From: Oscillospiraceae bacterium
Lineage (GTDB): Bacteria > Bacillota > Clostridia > Oscillospirales > Acutalibacteraceae
Direction of reading: 5' to 3'
Assembly (NCBI GenBank): GCA_902790325.1
Contig: CADARP010000011.1
Location: 1-64,000 of the forward strand
Length of the DNA: 64,000 nucleotides
The translations under genes and the position numbers were made by a program. The first letter of the stretch is position 1; every line of letters begins with the position of its first letter. Under the pieces are notes generated by a model. That model saw only the letters and a program-made list of their open reading frames with translations. It made no database searches and was not told the DNA's origin. Below, one piece after another: positions 34,696 through 42,469 of this stretch.

Positions 34696-35796
34696 ATGCG
34701 TTTTTATGTACCGACCGACCTGCGCATCGAAACCGACGTCGTGTCCGCTTCGGCGGAGTCGCTCGCCGCGCTCGGCAGGCGGTGTCTTGTGCTGACCGGC
34801 GCCGCGTCGGCGAAAAAATGCGGCGCGCTGCAGGATCTGTGCGGCGTGCTGGACGATATGCAGATCGAATACCGCGTCTATGACCGCATCCGGCAGAATC
34901 CCACGGTCGACGCCTGCACGGAAGCCGGCATGTTCGCGCGGCAGATGCACGCGGAATTCATCGTCGGGATCGGCGGCGGCTCCGTGCTGGACGCGGCCAA
35001 AGCGGCTGCCGTCTTTGCCGCGAATCCGGCGCTCGACGAGCAGAAATTGTACGCCTATGCGTGGGACCGTACCCCGCTGCCGATCGTATGTATCGGCACG
35101 ACGGCAGGCACCGGCAGCGAAGTGACGCCTGTTTCCGTGCTGACCGACGCAAACGGCCGCAAGCGCAGCATCCGCGACGACCGTCTCTATCCCGCGCTGT
35201 CGCTGGGAGATCCGCGGTATCTTGCTTCCCTGGCGCCGAACTTTGTGCGCTCGTGCGCGGTGGACGCCGCGGCGCACTGTATCGAGAGCTATTTCAATCG
35301 CAATGCCGCGCCGATCTCGCGTCTGTTCGCATCGCGCGGCGCGGCGATGCTCGCGTCCCTGCTGGGAAAACTCGACCGGCTGACCGACAGCGAGCGCACG
35401 CAGCTCTATCTCGCGTCGATCTACGGCGGCTACGCCATCAGCGTGACCGGAACGGCGTTCCCCCACGCGATGGGGTATTTTCTGACCGAGGAATACGGCG
35501 TTCCGCACGGGACGGCATGCGCCGTCTTTTTGCCGGCGTTCCTGCGGCATGTCGAAACGGCGGCGCCGGCAGACACCGCCGCATTCGCCGTGGAAACGCG
35601 CTGCGGCACGCAGGGCTGGATCGACCTGCTCACGTCTGCGACGCCGCGGTGCACGGTGACGCTCACCGATGCGCAGATCGCGGCGTTTCGGCAAAGATTC
35701 GTTCGCAACAGTGGGATCGCCCGGACGGTCGGCACGTTCACCGACGCCGACGCCGTGCGCACGCTGACGGAAATATTCAAAGAAAAAGGAGATTGA
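34696..35796 (+). CDS. Iron-containing alcohol dehydrogenase family protein
   Basis: 366 residues, full length. NAD(P)-binding [33 protein letters not shown] and metal-ligand histidines in [18 protein letters not shown] and VPHGTACA. The family includes alcohol, lactaldehyde and glycerol dehydrogenases, so the substrate is open. It begins 13 bases after the nucleotidyltransferase gene and two bases before the rubrerythrin gene. Cytoplasmic. Confidence 0.92.
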   Translation: MRFYVPTDLRIETDVVSASAESLAALGRRCLVLTGAASAKKCGALQDLCGVLDDMQIEYRVYDRIRQNPTVDACTEAGMFARQMHAEFIVGIGGGSVLDAAKAAAVFAANPALDEQKLYAYAWDRTPLPIVCIGTTAGTGSEVTPVSVLTDANGRKRSIRDDRLYPALSLGDPRYLASLAPNFVRSCAVDAAAHCIESYFNRNAAPISRLFASRGAAMLASLLGKLDRLTDSERTQLYLASIYGGYAISVTGTAFPHAMGYFLTEEYGVPHGTACAVFLPAFLRHVETAAPADTAAFAVETRCGTQGWIDLLTSATPRCTVTLTDAQIAAFRQRFVRNSGIARTVGTFTDADAVRTLTEIFKEKGD

Positions 35797-35798
35797 CC

Positions 35799-36335
35799 AT
35801 GGAACTGAAAGGCAGCAGAACGGAAGCAAATCTGATGGCGGCGTTTGCGGGAGAGTCGCAGGCACGCAACAAGTACACCTATTACGCATCCAAAGCAAAA
35901 AAAGAGGGCTATGTGCAGATCGCGTCCATCTTTGAAGAGACGGCCGCCAACGAAAAGGAACACGCCAAGATCTGGTTCAAGCTCCTGCACGACGGCGTTC
36001 CCGGCACGCTGCAGAATCTGCAGGACGCCGCGGACGGTGAAAACTACGAATGGACGGATATGTACGCGAAGTTTGCCGCCGAAGCGCGCGAAGAGGGTTT
36101 CGACCACATCGCGTTCCTGTTTGAGGAAGTCGGCAAGATCGAGAAGGAGCACGAGGAACGCTACCGCAAGCTGATCGCCAACATCGAGGGCGGACTGGTT
36201 TTCTCGCGCGAGGGCGACTGCATCTGGCAGTGCGCGAACTGCGGCCACATCGTCGTGGGCAAAAAGGCGCCGGACGTCTGCCCCGTGTGCGAGCATCCGC
36301 AGAGCTATTTCCAGATCAAAGCCGAAAACTATTAA
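35799..36335 (+). CDS. rbr: Rubrerythrin
   Basis: 178 residues from ATG 35799. Ferritin-like diiron four-helix domain with paired E...ExxH motifs ([30 protein letters not shown]), then C-terminal rubredoxin CANCGHIVV...CPVCEHP. It reduces hydrogen peroxide in anaerobes. It ends the truB operon, co-transcribed with the iron-dependent dehydrogenase two bases upstream. Confidence 0.95.
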   Translation: MELKGSRTEANLMAAFAGESQARNKYTYYASKAKKEGYVQIASIFEETAANEKEHAKIWFKLLHDGVPGTLQNLQDAADGENYEWTDMYAKFAAEAREEGFDHIAFLFEEVGKIEKEHEERYRKLIANIEGGLVFSREGDCIWQCANCGHIVVGKKAPDVCPVCEHPQSYFQIKAENY

Positions 36336-36352
36336 ACCGCATCTGCATTCCG

Positions 36353-36384
36353 GCAGCGTCTTCGCGCGAAGGCGCTGCTTTTTT
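36353..36384 (+). terminator. Terminator of the truB-rubrerythrin operon
   Basis: GCAGCGTCTTC-GCGC-GAAGGCGCTGC stem and six T on the plus strand, about 20 bases after the stop codon. Confidence 0.9.
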
Positions 36385-36387
36385 GTG

Positions 36388-36555
36388 GTTCATCACGGAA
36401 AATCGGGGATCGTACAAACAAGAAGGCCTGTCAATGCGAAACCAGATGCCGGTAAAAAGCAACACCTTAACCGGCATCTTTGGGAGATCGCCGCGTCGCT
36501 TCGTCCCTCGCGATGACACCGGAAAATGGAATCCCCCTACTTTCCGTGAAGAGGC
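36388..36555 (+). mobile_element. MITE-like repeat, copy 2
   Basis: Same terminal inverted repeats and order as 8013-8205 (TTCATCACGGAAAATCGGGG ... CCCCCTACTTTCCGTGAAGAGG) with about 27 bases missing from the left internal part. The shared core TAAAAAGCAACACCTTAACC and the following segment are nearly identical. It lies directly between the rubrerythrin terminator and the next promoter. Confidence 0.75.
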
Positions 36556-36574
36556 TTTTTTGCGCGCTTCTCTC

Positions 36575-36603
36575 TTTACTTTGTTCGCGGATTCGGGTAT
36601 AAT
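36575..36603 (+). promoter_or_regulatory. Promoter of the membrane GT-C-like gene
   Basis: TTTACT (36575-36580), 17 bases, TATAAT (36598-36603), just right of MITE copy 2; ATG 36 bases further with GGAGG. Confidence 0.7.
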
Positions 36604-36638
36604 GCAGAAGGAACACAACGGAAGGAGGTGCGAAAGCG

Positions 36639-38525
36639 ATGACCAAACTGCGGGACAGATTCACGCGCGCGGATCTTGCGGCAATGCTGGCATTTGCCGC
36701 GGTGTGGATCTATTGTCTGATCACGGTCCGGTACAGCTCCTACTTCGCGGATGAGTCGTCGTTCATCGCCATCGCGGCGCGCTTCGTGCACGGCGACCGC
36801 CCCGTGATCGACGAATGGAATCTGGCGCAGCTGTCCTGTCTGTTCCTCTGTCTGCCGTACAGAATTTACGTTGCGCTCAGGGGCGGCACGGCCGGAATCG
36901 TGCTGTGTTTCCGCTATATGTTTCTGACGCTCAACGCCGTGTTTTACTGGTACATGTACAGCCGGCTGCGCGCGTACAAATGGATCGGCCTTGTCGCGTC
37001 GCTGCTGTTCGGCGTGTACGTGCCCTTCGGCTTTTTCTCCTGCAATTTCCACACGATCGCGATCCGCCTTCTGATGATCGTGTGTCTGATCCTGTTTTCC
37101 GAAAAGCAGCGGCGGCTGTCTCTCGTGTTCGCGGGCTTTCTGCTTGCGTGCTCCGTTTTGTACCAGCCCGGTTTTTGCCTGCTGTATTTCGCGTACTGCG
37201 TTCCGGTCTGCGTCCGGCTCATCCGCCGAAAGAAGGGCAAGCCTTTTGCGGACGATCTTGCCTGCTGTTTTCATGTGCGTACATGGCTGTTTCTGACGCT
37301 GGGCGTTTTCCTTTGCAGCGCCGTGTTTTTCTCCTGGCTGTTTGCGCGCTGCGGCGTGCGCGATTTCTTCGCGTTCCTGCCGAACATGCTCACTGACCCC
37401 GCTTTCGACATTTCCGAAGAAGGCAATGTCCGCGGCTTTGTGTTCCGTAAGATCGCAACCGCCTCGAAGATTTACGGCCCCGTCTGCTGGGCTCCCGCGC
37501 TCGTGCTTCTTGCGCTGTCTGTCCTGTACGCGTGCGGAAGATTCGGCGAAAAGCGCGGCGCCGTGCGCAGGATCCTGTTCGGCGCCGGCTGCGTCCTTTG
37601 GATCCTCTCCTGCGTGATGCCGTTCCTGCATACGAAAACCCTGCACATGGATCTGCTCTTTACGATGTATCCCGTGCCGATGCTCTGGTTCGGATTGGTG
37701 TGCTTCCTGCTGGGCGGCCGCAAGAACAAACGCTTCCTCTTTTTCTGGGTCGTCGCGCTGCTGTCTTCTCTGTGCGCGGACTTTCTGTCGAACATCACGC
37801 TGTCGCTCGGCAGCCCGATCGCGTACATTGCCGACCTGATTTTTTTCACCGATCTCGTCCGGGAACTGCACACGGAGCGTATCGACAAAAAAGTCAAAAG
37901 CACGGCGCAGCTTCGCACGCAGAAAAAAGCCAAAGCGCTCGACGGTTTCGCGCGGGCTATGTCGAAGAGCGTATGCGTCTGCTTCGCGGTCTGGTTCGCG
38001 TTCGTTTTCCTCTTCGCAAACGTGTTCCTTCCCGGGCCTTTCATGCTGCATGATCCCATGTTCTCTTACCCGGTTACGTGCAAAGACGGCCCTTGCCGGG
38101 GCATACATTATCCGGAAGGCTACGGCAGCTACTACGACGCCAAGCTGACGGATATCGACACGATCCTGGAAAGGCAGCCGAAAAACCTGTACATCTGCGG
38201 CGCGGCGCCGGAGCTGTATCTGTACGCACAGCTGCCCTACGCGACGTACTCTCCCATCACGCTGCAGCGCGCGATGAATCTGGTCGGACGGCACGTGCAG
38301 TACTGGAAACTGCATCCGGAACGTCTGCCGGAATGCATATACGTTCCGTTTGACGACGCATACAACCAGATCCCCGCCGACGAATCCGAGCTGGCGAAAA
38401 ATCTCGACCAGATCCGCAGCACCTTCGATCCGCTGTGTGCATATACGCTGGAGATGGGGCAGAGCGGCGTCATCCTGTATGTGACCCGATGGAGCCCGGA
38501 CGCAGCGCCGGCGAATACACCGTAA
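36639..38525 (+). CDS. Polytopic membrane protein, GT-C glycosyltransferase-like
   Basis: 628 residues. About 11-12 hydrophobic segments up to residue 455, then a soluble C-terminal domain of about 170 residues. The first loop after TM1 carries YFADESSFIAIAARFVHGDRPVIDEWN, with an acidic DE pair positioned as in GT-C enzymes that use lipid-linked sugars. No dedicated family was recognised, so the call rests on topology. The gene has its own promoter and its stop lies 36 bases before a bidirectional terminator. Probably an envelope glycosyltransferase. Confidence 0.65.
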   Translation: MTKLRDRFTRADLAAMLAFAAVWIYCLITVRYSSYFADESSFIAIAARFVHGDRPVIDEWNLAQLSCLFLCLPYRIYVALRGGTAGIVLCFRYMFLTLNAVFYWYMYSRLRAYKWIGLVASLLFGVYVPFGFFSCNFHTIAIRLLMIVCLILFSEKQRRLSLVFAGFLLACSVLYQPGFCLLYFAYCVPVCVRLIRRKKGKPFADDLACCFHVRTWLFLTLGVFLCSAVFFSWLFARCGVRDFFAFLPNMLTDPAFDISEEGNVRGFVFRKIATASKIYGPVCWAPALVLLALSVLYACGRFGEKRGAVRRILFGAGCVLWILSCVMPFLHTKTLHMDLLFTMYPVPMLWFGLVCFLLGGRKNKRFLFFWVVALLSSLCADFLSNITLSLGSPIAYIADLIFFTDLVRELHTERIDKKVKSTAQLRTQKKAKALDGFARAMSKSVCVCFAVWFAFVFLFANVFLPGPFMLHDPMFSYPVTCKDGPCRGIHYPEGYGSYYDAKLTDIDTILERQPKNLYICGAAPELYLYAQLPYATYSPITLQRAMNLVGRHVQYWKLHPERLPECIYVPFDDAYNQIPADESELAKNLDQIRSTFDPLCAYTLEMGQSGVILYVTRWSPDAAPANTP

Positions 38526-38560
38526 ACCGGCTGTACAATTTTCGTGATTATCAGACAGAA

Positions 38561-38603
38561 AACGCCCGAAGTTGCACAAATCATGCAACCGGGGCGTTTT
38601 TTT
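38561..38603 (+). terminator. Bidirectional terminator (structured family, copy 2)
   Basis: CGCCCG...GGGGCG outer stem and GTTGCA...TGCAAC inner stem. Seven T follow on the plus strand and TTTTC on the minus, so it serves the membrane-protein gene and the phosphatase gene. Sister of 21405-21447. Confidence 0.85.
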
Positions 38604-38661
38604 GACTATTATGGGCACGGGAATCCGCGGCGGGCTTTCGGCGTATGCTTCTGTCCGTCGT

Positions 38662-40812
38662 TTACGGCTGTTCGGTTTTCCCGCTGTCTTTTCCGTACCA
38701 CGTCATTCCGACCATGGTTATGTCGTCAAACTGAGACTCTTCTCCCGTGAATTCGTTTACGGCGGAGCTGACCTGCGAAATAAACAGATCCGGTTTTTTG
38801 TCTGCGCAGCGGTTCAGATTTTCCAGCATCCTGTCCGTGCCGAACATGGCGCTGTCGGCATTCGTCGCCTCCGGAACGCCGTCCGTATAGACGAATATGC
38901 TGCCGCCCCGCTCGAGCTGTATCTCATAATCACGGTAGCGCGCGCCCTCCATACCGGCAAGCACAAAGCCGTGTCGGTCCTTCAGAAGCGCAAACTGTCT
39001 GTCGCTGCCGCATACGGCGGGGAATTCGTGACCGGCGTTTGCGGCCGTAATGACGCCTGTCGTCAAATCGCAGATTCCCAGCCAGCAGGTAACGAACATA
39101 TCCGCGTCGTTGCCCTCGCAGAGCAGGTTGTTCACGTCTTCGAGGATCTGCGCGGGGGTGCCGCCCTGCATGGTGCGGTTTTTGATCAGGGTTTTGGAGA
39201 TCACCATAAACAGCGCCGCCGGCACACCTTTGCCGGACACGTCGGCGATCACCAGCGCCAGATGGTCGTTATCGATCAGGAAGAAGTCGTAGAAGTCTCC
39301 GCCCACCTCTTTTGCGGGCGTCATGGATGCGAAAAGATCGATCTCCTTTTTTTGCGGGAACGGCGGGAAAATCCGCGGGAGCATATCCGCCTGTATCTTC
39401 GTCGCCACGTTCAGTTCGGCGCTTATACGTTCCTTTTCGGCGGTAACGGTCTTCAGATGCTCCGTGTAGAGCTTCAGATCGTCCTGCATCTTGTTGAAGC
39501 CCCGGGCAAGGTCGCCGATCTCGTCGTGTGAATCGATGTCCGATTTCTTGTCGAAATCGCCTTCGCCGGTGTTCTTTACCGTATCCGTCAGTTTGATGAT
39601 CGGCTTTGAGATGGTGCGTGAAATGAAATACTCGACCACGGCGACGATGAGCGCGATCACGGCAATGGCAAGGATCGCGTTGATCACCAGGTTTTTGAAT
39701 TCGCTGGTCATCTGCGTGCGCGCGTCGGCAAACAGCCTGTCGGACTGATCCGTGACCTTCCCGATCGGCTCCGTGATTTCTTCCGCATTTTTCGCGGTGC
39801 AGAGCAGCCAGCCGGTAGACGGTATCCGACGGGCGGTCATGTAGATCTCTCTGCCGTCCATTTCGGCATGAAACGCCTCGCCGTCGCCGAAGGCGCAGTC
39901 GTCGATCTTTTTCAGCACGCTGTCCGGGTCGGTAAAGTGATCCGCAAAAGCGTTGTACAGACCGTTATGTTCCTTGACGTCCTCCATGAACGCGCTGTAC
40001 GCCAGCAGATCTCTTTTCGCGCCGAGAAGGAAGGTCGTTCCCGTTTCCCCGAGTCCGCTGCCGATCACGTTGGACATCATCTGCTCGAAATTCACGTCGG
40101 CCGCCACCACGGCGACAATATCCCCGTCGGGACCCTTGACGGCCATAGAAGCCGTTATACACGGTCTGCCGTAAGAATCGATCTCCGTCTCCTTCCACAT
40201 GATCTTGTCCGGCTCGGATACGGAGTTCAGGTACCAGTGCCGCTTCGTCACCACATAGTCTTTCAGGAAAACATTGTTGTCCGTGTACTGATAAAAGATC
40301 CCGCTGGAGGTGCCGACGTAGAGATTGTCCAGAAACCGGCTGTTGTTTTTCATGATCGGCTCGAATATTTCCTCCATATTCGAGATGACGCGCAGCTCCT
40401 TGTACAGCTCGCCGGTCTCCCGAACCCCCGCGCTGAACATATAACGCGCGGAGAGCGTGTCCGGCGCCTCGGACAAATGAACGGGAGAAAAGGCGGAAGA
40501 GGCATACTGCGACGGCGACGCATAGAGCCTTTCGGCATAGTCCGCCGAATGCCGGACGGCATCCGATACGATACGCAGACGCGAATCCGTCACCTCCATC
40601 TGCATATCCGCCAGCACGCCGAGCGAATCGGAATCCTGCGCGTACAGGCCCTCTTCGATGGTCTGCTCCGCGCCCGTTCTGATTTCTTCATACAGCGTAT
40701 GTATGTTTGCGCGCAGATCGCCAATGATCGCAGAGAACCCGACAAAGACGAGCAGCATGGTGCCGAGCGTCAGCGCGAGCATGGAAATGATCAGTTTTTT
40801 TCCGATCTTCAA
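38662..40812 (-). CDS. Sensor SpoIIE-type protein phosphatase with extracellular PDC sensor and HAMP
   Basis: 716 residues from the TTG at 40812, preferred over the ATG at 40869 because GGGAGGG precedes the TTG by eight bases and the protein then opens MKIGKKLIISMLALTLG. TM1 (about 7-29), a large outside sensor (30-370) of PDC/Cache type, TM2 (about 374-397), HAMP (397-447), a coiled region, then a PP2C/SpoIIE phosphatase (about 477-707) with EVGGDFYDFF and VIADVSGKGVPAALFM. It would dephosphorylate an anti-sigma-factor antagonist or a similar serine phosphoprotein when an external ligand binds; partners are not in this window. Confidence 0.93.
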   Translation of the reverse strand: MKIGKKLIISMLALTLGTMLLVFVGFSAIIGDLRANIHTLYEEIRTGAEQTIEEGLYAQDSDSLGVLADMQMEVTDSRLRIVSDAVRHSADYAERLYASPSQYASSAFSPVHLSEAPDTLSARYMFSAGVRETGELYKELRVISNMEEIFEPIMKNNSRFLDNLYVGTSSGIFYQYTDNNVFLKDYVVTKRHWYLNSVSEPDKIMWKETEIDSYGRPCITASMAVKGPDGDIVAVVAADVNFEQMMSNVIGSGLGETGTTFLLGAKRDLLAYSAFMEDVKEHNGLYNAFADHFTDPDSVLKKIDDCAFGDGEAFHAEMDGREIYMTARRIPSTGWLLCTAKNAEEITEPIGKVTDQSDRLFADARTQMTSEFKNLVINAILAIAVIALIVAVVEYFISRTISKPIIKLTDTVKNTGEGDFDKKSDIDSHDEIGDLARGFNKMQDDLKLYTEHLKTVTAEKERISAELNVATKIQADMLPRIFPPFPQKKEIDLFASMTPAKEVGGDFYDFFLIDNDHLALVIADVSGKGVPAALFMVISKTLIKNRTMQGGTPAQILEDVNNLLCEGNDADMFVTCWLGICDLTTGVITAANAGHEFPAVCGSDRQFALLKDRHGFVLAGMEGARYRDYEIQLERGGSIFVYTDGVPEATNADSAMFGTDRMLENLNRCADKKPDLFISQVSSAVNEFTGEESQFDDITMVGMTWYGKDSGKTEQP

Positions 40813-41048
40813 ATCGTTGTCCCTCCCGGCGATTCCTTTGAATCTGGTTTCCGAGGATGATTCTATCATAAAACCCGAACAGATACAAGCAAAAAAACAA
40901 AAAGGCGCAGGCAAAATCCATAAGATCCGCGCAAAATCTCCCTGCCGTCCGTCCGGAACAGGCAAACGGCGCAGGAAACGGTCAGACGATCCGGAACACA
41001 TACAAGTAGGTAAAGTATGTAAAAAAGCCGGCATTTTCCGGAATTATG

Positions 41049-41057
41049 TGTTATGAT
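41049..41057 (+). promoter_or_regulatory. Extended -10 promoter of the 28-codon gene
   Basis: TGTTATGAT: TGn plus TATGAT. No good -35. A CCGG...CCGG hairpin lies just before it. Confidence 0.45.
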
Positions 41058-41091
41058 AGTTTTACTCTGAAAAAAGAAGGAGATCATCTTT

Positions 41092-41178
41092 ATGGCAAGC
41101 TTTATCACAGCGCTGATGAAACAGAGAAAACAGGCAAAAAAAGAACCTCTCACGGCAAAGCCGCATCGGCGGTTATGA
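41092..41178 (+). CDS. Tiny basic protein, 28 residues, unknown
   Basis: ATG at 41092 with AAGGAG seven bases upstream, 28 codons, stop TGA. The peptide begins MASFITALMKQRKQAKKEPL, short hydrophobic then strongly basic (five of ten residues in the middle are K/R). A perfect terminator hairpin follows after 11 bases and an extended -10 precedes it by about 35, so the unit is a complete small gene. Function unknown; membrane-active or RNA-binding peptides look like this. Divergent from the SpoIIE-type phosphatase. Confidence 0.6.
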   Translation: MASFITALMKQRKQAKKEPLTAKPHRRL

Positions 41179-41189
41179 CGCGGCCGAAT

Positions 41190-41229
41190 GCCTGTGGAAG
41201 CGCGACGCTTTCGCAGGCTTTCTTTTTTG
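41190..41229 (+). terminator. Terminator of the 28-codon gene
   Basis: GCCTGTGGAAGCG-CGA-CGCTTTCGCAGGC stem and TTTCTTTTTT on the plus strand. Confidence 0.9.
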
Positions 41230-41243
41230 CCGAGGCAAAGAGA

Positions 41244-41275
41244 AAAATCCCCGCCCTCGGACGTGAGGACGGGAT
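41244..41275 (-). terminator. Terminator of the second metallophosphoesterase gene
   Basis: Minus strand CCCGTCCTC...GAGGGCGGGG stem then ATTTTTCTC, about 30 bases after the stop at 41304. Confidence 0.8.
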
Positions 41276-41303
41276 CAAACGCGTCTTTTGTGCAGCGCGC
41301 GGG

Positions 41304-42434
41304 TTATCTGACTTCAAAAATCTGTCCCTCTGTGCAGTCGACCATATACTGCCTGAGCGTCGGCGTCACCTGCGACACAAAATGCGCGTGGTCGTGCCCG
41401 GTCACGATCGCCTTGATCTCGGGCGACGTGCGGATCAGATCACAGAATTCCTTTGTGGATTCGTTCGCCTTCTGCTCCGCATAATCTGTCTCGCTGTAAC
41501 GGTATTCGCGCATCAGTTCCTCCGGCACGCCCATGAGCCAGGCGGGGTGATCGTAATCCAGTTTTTCCATCTGGAACGCGAATATATCCGGCGCGTAGAC
41601 CGGCACATGCAGCGCGAGAATGATCGGCAGATCGTCTTTTGCAAGCTCCTCCTTGAAACGCTCGAGCTGCCGCGCGTCTATGTTGTGGAACGCGTTGTCC
41701 ATGGCGATGAATTTTACGCCGTGTTCGATCCGGACCGAAAACTCGATGTCGTTTGTATATGCTGCCTTGACCGTGTCGCGCACTCTGTCGCGCCGTTCAT
41801 AGTTGTCCCCGTCGTTCCAGATGTACACATGATATTCGTGGTTGCCCGCGCTGGTGAACACGTCGTTTTTTGTATTGAATTCTCTTGCGATGTCCAGGTT
41901 TTTCCGGCTGACGAAATCGATGAGGTCGCCCGTGTTCACGATAAACGCGTCCAGCTCCCGCGCTTTCAAGGCGACGTCGTCGAGCATACGCAGATCCTTC
42001 GGGCAGTAATCCGCACGCTTGCCTGCGGTTTCGACCAGACGCGCATCGCCGCAGTCGCGCTCGTCGATGTAGGAAACGTGCGTGTCCCCGATATGGATGA
42101 AATAAAACGGCTCGTCCGCGCCGACGTCCAGGGTGTCGGCGGTAAAATACATACGTCCCTCTCCCGGATACCTGCCGACGATTCCGCAGAAGAAGTAGGC
42201 AGCGTCGTGAAAGAACTGCTTAAAACGGCCGCCGGAGCCGGTGTGGACTTCGCCGCAGTACAGACAGTATTCGGGCTTGTCGGTAAAAAGTCTTGACAGA
42301 CTGTCCGAACGGTTTACGGTGACGTCCGAAGCATATGCCGCCGCGAGCGCGGTTCCGGCAAGCGGCGCAGCCGGCAGCGAAACGATCCGCAGAAGCGCCA
42401 GAAGGGATGTGATCGCTTTGATTGCTTTTTTCAT
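41304..42434 (-). CDS. Secreted calcineurin-like metallophosphoesterase
   Basis: 376 residues from ATG 42434 (signal peptide AITSLLALLRIVSLPAAPLAG). Before the enzyme domain is a short YCLYCGEVHTG segment followed by FKQFFHDAAYFF, resembling a small zinc knuckle plus amphipathic helix. Dimetal motifs: IGDTHVSY, NTGDLIDF, SAGNHEYH, ALHVPV and TGHDHAHF. Different from the 21.5-kb paralogue in having this N-terminal cysteine motif. It begins 35 bases after the orphan glycosidase gene, so it is co-transcribed. Substrate unknown. Confidence 0.85.
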   Translation of the reverse strand: MKKAIKAITSLLALLRIVSLPAAPLAGTALAAAYASDVTVNRSDSLSRLFTDKPEYCLYCGEVHTGSGGRFKQFFHDAAYFFCGIVGRYPGEGRMYFTADTLDVGADEPFYFIHIGDTHVSYIDERDCGDARLVETAGKRADYCPKDLRMLDDVALKARELDAFIVNTGDLIDFVSRKNLDIAREFNTKNDVFTSAGNHEYHVYIWNDGDNYERRDRVRDTVKAAYTNDIEFSVRIEHGVKFIAMDNAFHNIDARQLERFKEELAKDDLPIILALHVPVYAPDIFAFQMEKLDYDHPAWLMGVPEELMREYRYSETDYAEQKANESTKEFCDLIRTSPEIKAIVTGHDHAHFVSQVTPTLRQYMVDCTEGQIFEVR

Positions 42435-42469
42435 TGGATAACAACCTTCCTCTTCAGACGGCAGGGGAT

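Noticed and set aside
40813-41034. Longer N-terminus of the SpoIIE-type phosphatase
   Set aside because: The extra residues form a Pro/Arg-rich stretch with no ribosome site, while TTG at 40812 has GGGAGGG and opens a membrane segment.
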